Below are positions 1-12,700 of a stretch of DNA of 64,000 nucleotides, piece by piece. The stretch's first letter is position 1; each line of letters starts with the position of its first letter. The stretch is taken from positions 39,362,751 through 39,426,750 of the forward strand of contig NC_037590.1 in NCBI RefSeq assembly GCF_003073045.1, written 5' to 3'. Made by a program: the position numbers and the translations under genes. Source of the DNA: Pomacea canaliculata (lineage: Eukaryota; Mollusca; Gastropoda; Architaenioglossa; Ampullariidae). The notes beneath the pieces were generated by a model that saw only the letters and a program-made list of their open reading frames with translations, was not told where the DNA came from and did no database searches.

Positions 1-1260
1 TGTGCACACGTGTTGGGTGATCAATGTTTTCGGGTCTTCAGTCTCCTGCTGTATAGAATTAATATACCTGTCTTCGAGTCATACCCTCACTGGATTTATC
101 TCTGTGCACTTTGATCTCGGTGAATCGCTCGGACGGATCAAACGTTCTTTTCACGTCTTCGTCACGTAAAATGTGGCGGCGAAGAGACGAAGAGAGCAGT
201 CACTACAGACGCAGTATTGAAGATTTGTACATAGTGGGGTCTTCAATGTGCTTTCGGCGATCGACTGGTTCACTTTGCTAGAAGTGATTTTCATCTTCGC
301 CATTGACCAAATTGCAGTCTTTTCCTTACGTCTGTGTTCCGCTAGAAACAACTTTAGATTTTTATACAACTGAGTTGACCACATCGGACATCTTTTGGTC
401 GTCCTTGTCCCTTTCTCAGCCCCCGAGGGACCGGAGGAAGAGGGTATGTGCGGAGTCCTCGAAGCCACGATCACCAGGGTTTTAATCAAAAGCGCGGGGC
501 CTTATAAAATCAAATCATATTGTCAGTCCAAGGAAATCCAACACAGAAATTTTTCTTTTGCTCACAGACTCAACCACATATGCAAACATAATATGAGTAT
601 ATATATATACACACAGCATAATGGGCAGATATACCAAGACATTCAACACACACGCACACCTACACATTCTCACATGCATGGAACCTCTTACGGACGAGTT
701 CACTTCAGGTCACGGAGCTCAACACGGTCCTGTGAATACCAAGGGGGCATTTAGGGTGGATGGCTAGTGGAGGAATCTATGGTGCCCGGCATCCTTTCCT
801 TTATACGACTAATTCACGTTCTGCATTACCTGCTACTTTGACTACATGCTTTCAGTTGTCTGTCTCAGACACACACAGTACAAATCACTAGACCAGAACA
901 CCATAGCTTAGCACTACAAAGTCAAAGAGGTGTAGTAAGTTTGGGTATACTTAAAAAACTTCACATGAATTGCGATTTTTTTTTCAACTATAACAGATTA
1001 AATTTGATACTGGTATTGATCATTTATTGATACACTTCTAAATAGATATTTAAGCTTCAAAATCTCTTCTTCCCTTCTCATTTTGCTCTATTACCCTAAT
1101 TATAAATTAAATTTTAAAACGTCTGATCTCAAAAGTTAATATCTCTTGTTAAAATATACCCTGAAGCTAATAAATGTATCACATGAAAGATAATGCTTCC
1201 TCACTCAGGTGACTGAATGCAGGATGTGCACAAAATGAGTGCCAGGCAGTTTCTTAAACA
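1..1260. other. Left-edge non-coding stretch, CpG-bearing in its first 500 bases
   Basis: No gene can be supported. The first 500 bases carry more CpG than the AT-rich DNA that follows. A short plus-strand frame at 170-283 starts with ATG and encodes 37 residues rich in Arg and Ser, but it has no recognisable domain and no splice context. A minus-strand open frame at 151-489 has no ATG at its beginning. From about 950 on the DNA is AT-rich with poly-T and poly-A runs. It could be upstream sequence of a gene left of the window. Confidence 0.4.
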
Positions 1261-4200
1261 GTGTCACACAAGCAGGAGATTCATAAAGAAAGACATTCAA
1301 CCATAACCCAACAAAAAGAAAAAAAAGAAAAGAAAAAAGATTGTGGGTGTATAGAATTTATTCCACTCACAACACATAAGGACATACAGACCTGGTTCAA
1401 GGTCTATAAAGATCTCTACCGTTTGATAACAAAAAGAAGCAATCACATCCACAGGGAAATGATTTACAAAGATTTCTGAAAAATAAATTATAGGTGTGTC
1501 AATGTGTGAACTTGGAAAATGTGCCAAAAGAATTTAAGGTAAAGTTTAAAATGTTTAAATGACATACAAGCTAAATATAATCAATATAAAATGATGGTTT
1601 AAAAAATTGGAGGATTTGTTCAAATGTATCAAAAAAAAAAAAAAAAGAAAAGGAAAAGCCACTTAAAGTGATCCAATACTAAATGATGTGAACAATACAT
1701 CCACTGAAAATAAAAGGAGTTACGTGGTTCACATCTGCAATGCGGTGAACCAGAGTGAAAAAATGCAGCCAGGAGACATTTGGTGATGTGTACATACAAA
1801 CATGCATACACAGGTAAAAAGTGAGCTGATTTTGTTCACACAGCCAGCAAAGTGAACAAAAGATTGGTGAGTAATACTATTTGCAGGTATGAACAGTTTT
1901 GGGAAAATTGTCATTTAACCTGCAAAGCAAAAAATTGTGTTTTGATTCATTTTAAAAAAAAAGGGCATTCTGTAGGTGTAAGGAACAGAAATAGAAAGGT
2001 AGTTTGGATCGCATGGCCAAACAAATGAAGGCAACATCCTTACTTAACAATCATTTGTTGGCATGAACAGCAAACATTGTAAGGAAAAAGAGGTATTTTG
2101 GTTCACAGAGCCAGTCAAGCAAACCAAGCTGTACACAACGCACTGACAACAACACTAGGGTTCAACTAAGATGGCAAGGTCTGCTCCAAAGATTCGAATT
2201 GTCACAAAAATATTGCAAAGAATGCCATCCAGTTACGCCATTAAACTATAAATTATGCATGAAGTCTGAGGACATTGCACTTATGTCCTCCTTGTTTGCA
2301 ACATTTATTCACTGTGGCAACACAGCTATTCTTTGCTGAATGTACATAATCTCTCTCACGCTGTCAACAAACTTAACTGATGATAACCCACATGATAAAT
2401 TTTATGCCAAGAAAATATTTTTTTATATGTGGAGATGGGGGGGGGGGACAGGTCAGTGTGTAAAGCTATGTAATAGCAGGCATGGGTGGGATTTGGGATA
2501 GGGAAGAGTTTGGAACATAAGATTTTTAAGCATTCATTTCCTTTAGAAAGGATTTAAACAGTTTACAACAGTTCTGTTATTTCCAGTAGGTTCCCAATAA
2601 AGATGAAGAAAGTAACTGCGGATGAATATAAATGTTTCTGATATCTTGCTCTCAAGTGATTGATGATGAACAAAACTATAAGAAATAGCAGGAGGACTGC
2701 AGCATAAAAAGAACAGTGCAGAAAATGCAACACAAAACTGTGAATAGAGCCCGAAAAAAAAGAAAAAAAGAGACATGAAGCTTATTATCCCAGAACAGGA
2801 AACATTTAACTACTGACATTTGACATTTTGAGACAGCTGCCTTGGGTCAGTGGGTTGCTGTCAGGCTGAAAAAGTTGTGGCAAGCCACAATCAATGTCAC
2901 TAATGTGACAAACCACATTTAATGTTATTGTCATTGACTAGAGAAAAAAGAGCAAAATTTCCAAACTAAATCAAAAAGAAGCCAAAATCAGAATAACATT
3001 ATTCATCTCACCTTTGAAAACCATAAACACACACACAAACAAAATTATAGCAATTCATTACCAGTCACAAGTAAGAAACATCACATTCACTGCTTTGTGT
3101 ACTACATTTTTACATAGCTATGCTCTCTTGTAATTCCCAGAATGAGCTCCAGTAGTTGCTTTCTTCTTTCCAAGTGCTGAACAAATTTCAAAGAGTAAGA
3201 GGGCACTACTCTTTTGTGTCTATAGAAAAAGAGACATAAATGTTCATGCAACCTAACCTGTGTCTGTAATAAATGGATTTGCATTGCAATGGGGGAGGGG
3301 GGAATCCAAAATTATGAAAATGAATGGTGTAAATATATTCCCTAAAATCTAAGTAGTAAATTGTTAAATAAAAAATGTTTGGCAATTTTTCTCTATGAAA
3401 ACATAAAGCCTGTTCGATGCGGATGGTAATTATACACCAGGGCTGTGAGGTTAAAAGCTGCCAGCATTATCACAGACCCCTCTCACCCACTACACCACCA
3501 TTTCCAGAGTCTACTCTCTGGCCGTAGATGGAAACAACCAATTGCCAAGTAGAGTGTTTTTTGCCCAGTCCTTCTAACCAACTGCAACATCACACATGAA
3601 CGGACCTAGCAAACAAACCTTACTTTCTTACAGTAACACTAATAATGTGTCAGTTTATTATCCTATGAGAGCTCTCAACAAAGAAAAATTTCTATATCTG
3701 TTGTGGACAGAAGACAATAAAGCTATATTGTATTGTATAAGTGGGAATGAGCACAAAAATCACTTAGCGAGTATCCCTAACCACAGAACACTTGTGAAAG
3801 TTTATTAGACTTGCACATATTTTATTTTCGTTTTGTTGGGAAGACTCTTACATTTATGACTAGAATTGCTTTCATAATTTCACTGGAATTTTCTTTCTGT
3901 GAATAAATTACTCAGGATATTAATCAACCAGGCACGCAGCAGATAATAATAATATACAGTAAAATATAGAAGAATAATGCAAGTTTTCCAAAATTAAACT
4001 GTGGCAAACTGAAATACAGCAGCAAATGCCTTAAGGTATGTAAACCACATAAGACGTAAAAAAAAAATAAAAAATGACATGCTCCCCTCACAATACTTAG
4101 TACACTACATATTTATCAGGATGGAAAGCTGCCACAACAGTTGTCTATATTTAACATATATTCTCTTTGATATTAAGAAAGTCATCTCTACCACCGATTC

Positions 4201-6716
4201 TGTGACATACCCCTTGCTTTCCAAACCAGAATAAATTGCCATCATGCATTAAAAACCAGAATAAACCACAATCAAGCATTAAAAACCAGTATCTGAGTAT
4301 TTTGTAGGAAGGTGAGTAGCTGGCTGGTTTTTACTCTTTTCTGAAGCATCAGTTTCATTGTAAATCACTTATTTCAAAGAAAAAACACTATCAGATGATA
4401 AAGCAAGTTAGCTTAGTCAGAACCAACATTTATCACCAATTAGCTCTGGCTGGCATATTAAATCTTGCATGTAATTATCTTGGTCTCAGTTCTGCCTCAA
4501 ATGATACTAAACAGCTTGCAAATGCTCAGTTCACATTCAGTGCACACAAAATATATATATACCCACAAATTTCAGCCAGCAGATAAGTGTATCCTTTCAC
4601 AAAGCTCTTCTTCACATAGATCACATCAGGCAGTTAGGGCTATAGGCTGGTTATTACATTACAAATATGTAGATCATTACCAGCAATGACAATCCAAGAA
4701 ATATGACCATCATTTCTTCGGACAGAAGCTTCGCCTTATCATATTTTGTAATTAGTCTTTTATACCCTCAGTTTTTTTTCTGAATATTGTCTTTAAATTA
4801 AGGAGCCAGAAATCTACTTCCTCACAGCCTTTAGTGAATTAACATAACCTGGATATTCTCAAACCCCTTAGTAACATCACTATAACAACATTAGGATTAC
4901 TGTAAGGATTACCTACATTGATAACTTTTCCTGAAAAATACATCTGTCTCTAATGCACAGAATTGTGTAATGAAAGCAAATCAAAACCTCACAGTGAGGA
5001 TTCCAACCAAGAACCAATGACACAGACATTAACACCTGTTTGGGAAATAATTCATCTTGCTAAATGTTGAAGAACAAGAAAATTTAAAGCTTGCTTTAAG
5101 ACAGACAAGTGATCATCAAATTTGCTTTCCTGATTAGCTAAGTCGGTGCACTGTAATTTTATTTCATTAAATTTCATGACTTTTTTGTGGTCTCTATCCA
5201 CTTCTATCTCTTATCCCAACACAGCTAACAAAAACATCATGTGACAAAGTACAAAAATACCCCTGTGCTGATATGTAACTAACTGTGATTGTCTACGGGA
5301 AGCACCGTCTTCTATCTCCCACTTTGGTATTGTTGGAAGTTGGTCGTGTTGCATGCTGGTCAGTAAATCCCAAGCCTTCTTAGTTTCTGTAGTGAATGAT
5401 AGTCTTGTGCTTTTCACAGCAGGCAGGCATTTGGAATTAAGAACAGAGAAACTGCAACTGCTCTGTCAAAGAATCACTACTGTCTGTACGCAGCTGTGAA
5501 TGCTTCACATCTTTGTTAAAAATCTCTGTTGCACTACATGAACAGTAAATTTAGAAACAGACACACATGCAAATATTCCATGAAATAAAAAGTCACAACT
5601 TTGTTACAAATGTTACATCTCATCCCATACTCCTGCTAAAGACTTTTGTAATGCTGTGACATTCATTCTCCATAATATGTAATTAAGTGCTCAAACATGA
5701 TTTGTCCTCTTCATCTGGCACTGGCAATTTCTCAGTTATTCCCTTCTAAAAAGTTACTAAGTACAGCTGCTTCCTTAAAAAGATGACCTATACATATGTG
5801 TCAGATTCATTAGTTTCATATGTTTCCTAACATACATGCATCCATAATCAAACTAGACTGACTGAACAGACTGGACAGATGAACTGGGTACTCCCAAATT
5901 CTTGATATTCTGCCCACTGCCCTTTGAGATATCAGTTCCTCTTGAGATACGAAGTATTTGCTTTAGACACTTCAAACACAAATGCCCATCACAAACAAGT
6001 AGACATAATGATTTTCAGATCAGTAGTCATTATGCGACTGGTGGGGGAGTGGGGAGTTTGGTGAGGGGGACAGGTATAGGAAAAGAGATCAGGGCAGATC
6101 TATCTCTGACAGGTCAGCAGTTTTCTCCAAAGATGGGTTTATCTGCTCCATCATTTCTGCCATCCAGTTCTCTTTTCTTGCCAATACATGTGATGGACTA
6201 GTTTCATGGGTGATCTGCAGACATTTCATGTACCTGGATAGGCTGTCATGATGCACGGTGACCCCAGACTGAAAGGTTGCATCGCTTTATACATGGCAAA
6301 ACACGTTCTTCACCCTTTACCATGGCTCTGATATTGTTCACACAAATAATCAAGCATGGATAACAACTGCAGCCTTGCCCTTCTGTTCTTCTACAGATTC
6401 ATCCCATACCATTGCAAGGAGTTTTGCTCTTGTGTGTTGCTGGATTTCACTCTACTTGATGTTTTTGGTCTTTTTTTTTTAATAGGTGTCTTTTTTTCAT
6501 CTTTCACAGCACCTCCATAATATGATTTGAGATGGGAAGAGCATGCACTGAACACACCATAATTCTCAGCTAAACTTCTTGCTGACAAATTTTGAGCATC
6601 CAGACATGTACTCTTCTGAAGACATTTAAATTTCACAAGAATGCCTTTTGAGAAATACTTCCATGTTCCATGGTAAGCAACCAAGATACCTGCAATCTGC
6701 TTCCTGAGCAACAATG
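1261..6716 (-). other. Probable long 3'UTR of the TspanC8 gene
   Basis: No coding exon is visible between the tetraspanin stop codon and about 1.26 kb. The plus strand is A-rich and T-poor through much of this stretch, so the minus strand reads like a T-rich 3'UTR. Minus-strand AATAAA signals (TTTATT on the plus strand) occur near 1,357 and near 1,023. The stretch holds a probable degenerate SINE at 3,420-3,545, poly-A runs and a G-run at 2,438. The 3'UTR assignment is inference from strand composition; transcripts would decide its true end. Confidence 0.35.
3420..3545 (-). repeat. Possible degenerate tRNA-derived SINE
   Basis: Read on the minus strand, the block contains TGGTGTAGTGGGTGAG, close to a pol III A box, and about 40 bases later TTTTAACCTCACAG, a poor B box. 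The same A-box wording appears in the clearer SINE copies at 53.3 kb and 57.6 kb. Homology was judged by eye only. Confidence 0.3.
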
Positions 6717-6788
6717 CTAGTACGTCCATTTCGCAAGCTGTGCTTGTATATCACTCCTTAGGTTCTGAGCAAAGCAGATCCCCAGAAT
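6717..6788 (-). CDS. TspanC8 coding exon 8 (terminal)
   Basis: Encodes residues 249-271 and the TAG stop: the end of membrane segment 4 and the short cytoplasmic tail [14 protein letters not shown], close to the family pattern. An overlapping longer frame at 6391-6729 is out of register and is not used. Confidence 0.9.
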   Translation of the reverse strand: MLGICFAQNLRSDIQAQLAKWTY

Positions 6789-9700
6789 CTTAAAAAGAAA
6801 GTTCATATACAAAATTAAGTTAACGTATCACTATGGATATTTAAAAAAGACACTAAAAAGTAATTACTGCATAGAAAAACTACATTTTAATTATAGAAAA
6901 ATAACAAAAACACAAGATATAACTTTCTGCTCTGAAAGAGGGTTTCTTAATATTGTCAGCATAGTTCTCTCTGTGGGTACTGTTTTCTATGGGTTTTGGA
7001 TAAGTCTAGATGTTCTAAGAAATGGGGAGGGAGAAAGTTTTCCTAAAGAAATTTAGAGAAAGACTGAATGATGTTTTTTTTTAATCAGAAGTGGTACATG
7101 AGTCTGGAAAAACTTCCCACTCTTATGTAGATAGCAGTTCTAAAATCTGTTTGCAGAGAGAATTCTTCAATCATCTTCTGACACCAAGCTTCTTCAAGTC
7201 CCACTAACATATGGACAAAGGTCTTTCTCCTAGCCCCATCAACTCGGAACAAATTACCCGTCAGCCTTCACCACTATGATTCTTTAACCACCTTTAAGGC
7301 TAAACTTAAGAAGATGCATCTTTCAAACAGTGATTTCACTGTGACCCTGTCCTGACCAAGCGCGTTTGTAATTTACTTTGGGTATGAGCAAGTATCTGTT
7401 GTAGAAGTGAGTGCTTCTGTTATATGCAAATATCTGTGCATGGTTGTTGGTGATTCAGTGTGTATATCATTTCTGTAAGGAGCTCTGAGCAAATCACTGG
7501 AAAAGCTCTATGAAAATTCTCATCATCATTATTATATGTGGATACTATAAGCATGATTAATGTAAATTGGTGTTTCAGAAATTAACTGCCACAGGAGCTG
7601 TTTTGCTCAGCATGAAGTAGACCACTGATGCACTGAAGACTGAAGTACATGTATTGTTATTATTGTATTTGCCCTATTTATGCTGATGAGAAATAAATAT
7701 GTAAAATGACTTTAATCAGTTCTTCTTACCCTTGCATACAAGTCAAGTATAACCAGCTCACAGCAGTTTAAGATGTGTTGTTACTTTGACAGATACTCAC
7801 ACCCTTGCTGCAACTATGCTCTTGATGCAATAAAGAATCAATTTGTGTGTGTGTGTGTGTGTGTGAGTGCATGCATATGCATAAGCACACGCACAAATAC
7901 CTGTGTGGCACTTCATGCTCGGAAAATATGATATGTGCACAGATAAGAACCAGAATTAATGCTAAATAAATGATTTTCAATTCTCTTTCTAATCTCACTG
8001 TACAACGAGAAGTAACTGTCAGGATCATACAAGGACATTTGGTCAAATGTAAGTTTTACTCTGTGACTGCAGAAACAAGGGAAACACTAGCCTTTGGCAA
8101 AAACACAATTCTGCAGGCAATTACTCACCTGCAACAGGACCACACCCACAGCTACACCTGCCACTGGAAAAAGGTTTGATTCTAACCATTTTTCTCCAGA
8201 AGGAATACATCCCATTGTGTAGATCTGGATATTGCGATCATAATCCTGGAGCAGTTACCATAAAAGAGAGAACGAGAGAGATAAGGTGTGTAAAGAGAGG
8301 AAAAAAGTTATCATACAAGCAAGTAAACAGCAACATAATGAACAATAACAAGAATTTTTCTGATTTTCAGACTAAAGAATGAGTTTATTTTCTTGTTATA
8401 AAATCTGTTATCTTACAGAGATAGTTTTTGCTATAGAGGTAATTTTATTTAATAATAATGTTGATGGTAATAATAATTGTAGTGTGCAGTATCGCACTTA
8501 GCATACAAGTATGTTTGCTGTACATTTAACAATACCTATCCAAATAAAGAATAAAAAGAAAATATGTTGATGAGTTGTTGGGAAAATTCATCTCAGCAAG
8601 GTAGTCTTTTAATGATGCTATTTAAGAAGCATCAAGCAATTTTTACACATCACAATTCACTAGCTTTCTTCAACTAAAAAGATAAAAATTTAATTAATAA
8701 AAAAGTTACAACTTTTAAAAATGCAGTGTAGAACTTGCAGTGCAAAACTGCTATGTTATGCACACTTTGGCACAGCAGCTACATTCTGTGGAAAAGTTGA
8801 GAAGATCACTGAACTTACATGTGAGGTTTTCATCATGTCATAGCCACAATGTCTGTTGAAAATGACTTCCTGTTGACAGTAAAAATCCCAATTTTGAAAA
8901 AAACTTTAAGAAATACTTCATCTGAAACAAATTCTTATCTACAACAGAAAAAGTATGCTTCCAAATGGTATCCAAGGCAGCAAAGTATTTCCACAGTGAA
9001 GCAGAGGCAGCAAAAGCAGAAACTTCAAAGTCAACCAATATATCTTAAAAATGACACCTGCTTTTCATTTAGTTTTTTGGCTGATCTTGCACATCTTCAA
9101 ATATTTTATACTCCATTTAATCTTCAGGAATTGGAAAAGTATATATTCGCTACCTAATTTTACCATAAGCATGCAAGGTGCTTGATTATCTCCCTTTAGC
9201 GCGCGCACCCCCCCCTCCCCGCGCGCACACACAGTCTCTATCATTCAGACCTATGGTAAATTATGCACATACATCAGTGGGTTTGCAGCAGGAGAAGGGA
9301 ACACCACATGCCTCGACACCTGGAGATGAGCAGTTGAAGTAGATATTGGCCTCCCAGTCTTTATAGCTATGTACACCACAACAGCCCAGCTGTAGCAGAA
9401 ACAGTTTTTCTTATTACATTTATACACTCACGTTAAGTAAAAAGAGTTTAAAACAGATTCCATTAAATATCTGTATCAAGAACCCATATTGCTCCTGACA
9501 AGTTATATTACAGGAGCCCATTGTTTTATTCCTTTGTTCTCAAGCTGCCGGCAAATGATCTTACGAGAAGCTTTGTAAAATCAAACTCTCAAAAAGTTTA
9601 AAATACTCATTAGAGTAAACATGGTACGCTTGATTACCTGTCTGTTCACATACCGGACACACCTGTAGAGATAAAAAGCTTGCCAACCAGCAGTCTCTAC

Positions 9701-12700
9701 AGGACCAGAGAGTGGAGAGTAGAGTGCTTAGAGTATCAGCATCAAAGGGGACATATACATCAGCTGGCTAATGCCTATTTCCAGAGCTCTTAAATGGAAC
9801 CTGACCCCACAAAGTGCTGGGAAAGATAAGGCACTGGCCTAAAAAAAATAAAATAAACTGGTTCCCAATGTAAGTGTGGTCTCTAACACCTCATCTGTCA
9901 AAAGGTCACAAGACTACCCCTCCATTCTATCTATTCCTCTTCATGCATCAGATTGCACATAAGGCCTCAACCAGAGTCCACTGATGTCGATTCGGCCGCC
10001 TGGAGTCCATCGTAGGGCGACTCTGGAGAGGTCTGCTGTCTGCTGGCAGAGCAAATGTCCAATCCATCGCCAACACCTTTGTTGAACCCCTCCATTCCCA
10101 CCGGATTTTGTTGCTTTTTTTTTTGAAACAAGCAGAATCACTAGACTAACTGTACCAGTCGCTGTTAAGCAGTATATTAGATCACTTAATGTTTGCTTTC
10201 TTAATTTTCATCTTCAATTTATAGTACAATCAATGTTAGGAATGTAGATTAAGCATATAAAATGGAAAGGCAAAAAACTACCCGGAAACAATACCTGCAA
10301 AAAGATCTCACATGCTCTTCCCCAAACTGTTGGGAGGAATTAAATCAAGGGTGGACTGAAAAAAAGGTACTTACTTGTTCAAACTTAAGGACTAATGGGT
10401 GCAAATGAGTTTCTCTAATGATTGGGTTAAGATTAATGTGAAGAAATATTTCCTCAAATCTGGGTGAATACCCTTCTCTTCTATTCTTGAGATATATGCC
10501 TACAAAAATCACCATGCACAAGAACAGGTCAAAAACAGTTGTTTACAATATAAAGACTGCAACCAATGGGAGATTAATCAGGCATGCCATGATGTCACAA
10601 TTTTGACCTCTTCCTGTTTTCTTATTCATGTTTGTCAGCATTTATCGCTAGAAGAGGAGTGTTCATTCAGATCTGGGGAAATATCTTGCACTGAGCTTTA
10701 CCCAGTCATTAGAATAAAAGTTTGCAGCTCACTAGCACTATAATTGGTGATCATCTGAATGTTGAAGACAAAGATACCATCTGGGTAAAGTGTAAAAGGA
10801 GAAAGTCAAAATTAGCACAATCACTGGACAGACTGGTTATGTAGAAATCAGTTCATTGTTGATATCAGCTTTCCATTTTGTTATCAACAATCTGCAGTTC
10901 AATAATAGTAACAATTCAAGAACAGAACACATGAGAGTAGTGATGGAAATAAACAGAAACTCTAAATGACACACAACCAAAGCCTGGGTGCAGCTGCTCT
11001 AAAAGACAGTTAAGGCACAATACAAATAAGATGATTTCATGTGATCTACTCATGGTGGGCTTAAGCAACAATGCTAAACTATTTTATTGCCATCAAAATG
11101 TATAAACATATACAGCACACTATCAATATATACATATAGTACACTATATCAGAAAACTGCTCACCCAGTCCTGTTGCACCCAGTCCACCAGGTTTTGAAG
11201 ATCAGCATCATCACGATAGTTTACAATCATATTCTTAACCTGGCTCTCGATCTGATCTCGAACCTGTCAAACAGTTTGTGTGCTAGCATCTCTGAGTTTG
11301 ATGCCTTTCATGCCTTCCTTTTTCCACTGTCTGCATATACAGATCAGTGTGCCTTAGACCAGATGTAGGGAAAGCTAAGATACTTCATAGTATTTCTACA
11401 AACATAGTGATTCCTCAGCTAGTAAGATGCCAGCCTGAATTCTGAATTTTAGTTCACTTAAAGGCTTACCTGTGAGCAACATTTCTTTTTTAATTTTAAT
11501 AAGTGGGTAATTGATACAATCTTTACACATACAAGCCTTACTGTTATCTTCTAATGAACCAGTTTTGACCTTTGCATTCAGATTTTACTGGAAAAAGAGG
11601 AAAATTATTAACAATAATAGTAAATTAATACTCTTTAACATCAAGCCCCTACATCCCCTACCTCAAACCAATGCACATGCAATAACATCAACTTACTCTA
11701 AGACAAAGATGTATGGCCAGAGGTCTTTCTCCTACAAACCTCATCAACTTGGAACAAATCATCCATCAGCCTTCATCCCCCTGATTCTCTTACCACAAAC
11801 TTAAGACACTTTCTCACTTCACTGTGACCCTGACCTGACCATAAGAAAGTGTAAGGTTTGTCTGTATTTACCTTGCATATGAATAGGTACATCTGTTGTA
11901 GAAGTGAGCGAGTCTGTTTATGTGAATATGGGTGCATGGTGTTAGTGATTCTGTTTATGTGTATAGGTCTATCACTTTTGTAAAGCGCTCTGAGCAAATC
12001 ATTGGAAAAGCGCTATAAAAGCTTTCATTATTATTTTTATTTGATACTGGCATATACTCTGTTCCTCTGGGTGAAAAAAATACAACATTTATGTTTATGT
12101 TAATAACTACATTAAATAAAAAAGAAATAAACTCACCCAATCTTTGTAAACAAATCCAAGAATACCCAACAGAAGTTCCAGGAAGAATATGATTCCCAGA
12201 GCTATCATAAACTGAAAAAAAGATATTCAATTGCTTGGGCAGGGTTTAAAAAAAATTTATAACCTGTTCCAGTGGCCATTCATCATTGTATATTTCATGA
12301 AGTTTTGTAAGAAATGGTATTAATATAAAACAAAATGAAAAAAAATCCTTGCCCTTCTAAATAAAGTCATATGACATGTTAACTTAGGCAGGTGTTTAAA
12401 CAGCACAAAATCACTCAGCTTAGTTTCTTTTTTCTAGATGAAAATTTTTTGAGAAATAGCTAAATGTCTTTGACAACAGGTGGATTTTCCTGATGCCTAA
12501 CATTAATTAAAAAAACAAACAATTACCCAGAAATGCTGCAAGTTTTAAAGTTATATGCTGGAAGTAACCTTTCCCCTTATGAATGAAAATTCTGCCAACA
12601 CTCCAAAATCCTTTGTGCCCTTGCTGAGCAATTTGTGTTTGTTAAACTTGCTCTAGCCATGATCTCACAAAGTGCATACACTCTTTGTACATTTTATTTT

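Noticed and set aside
151..489. A 112-codon minus-strand frame at the left edge
   Set aside because: It has no ATG at its start, no known motif and no supported splice sites.
6391..6729. A 112-codon minus-strand frame near the tetraspanin end
   Set aside because: It overlaps the true last exon in another frame; the in-phase exon 6717-6788 gives the expected tetraspanin tail.
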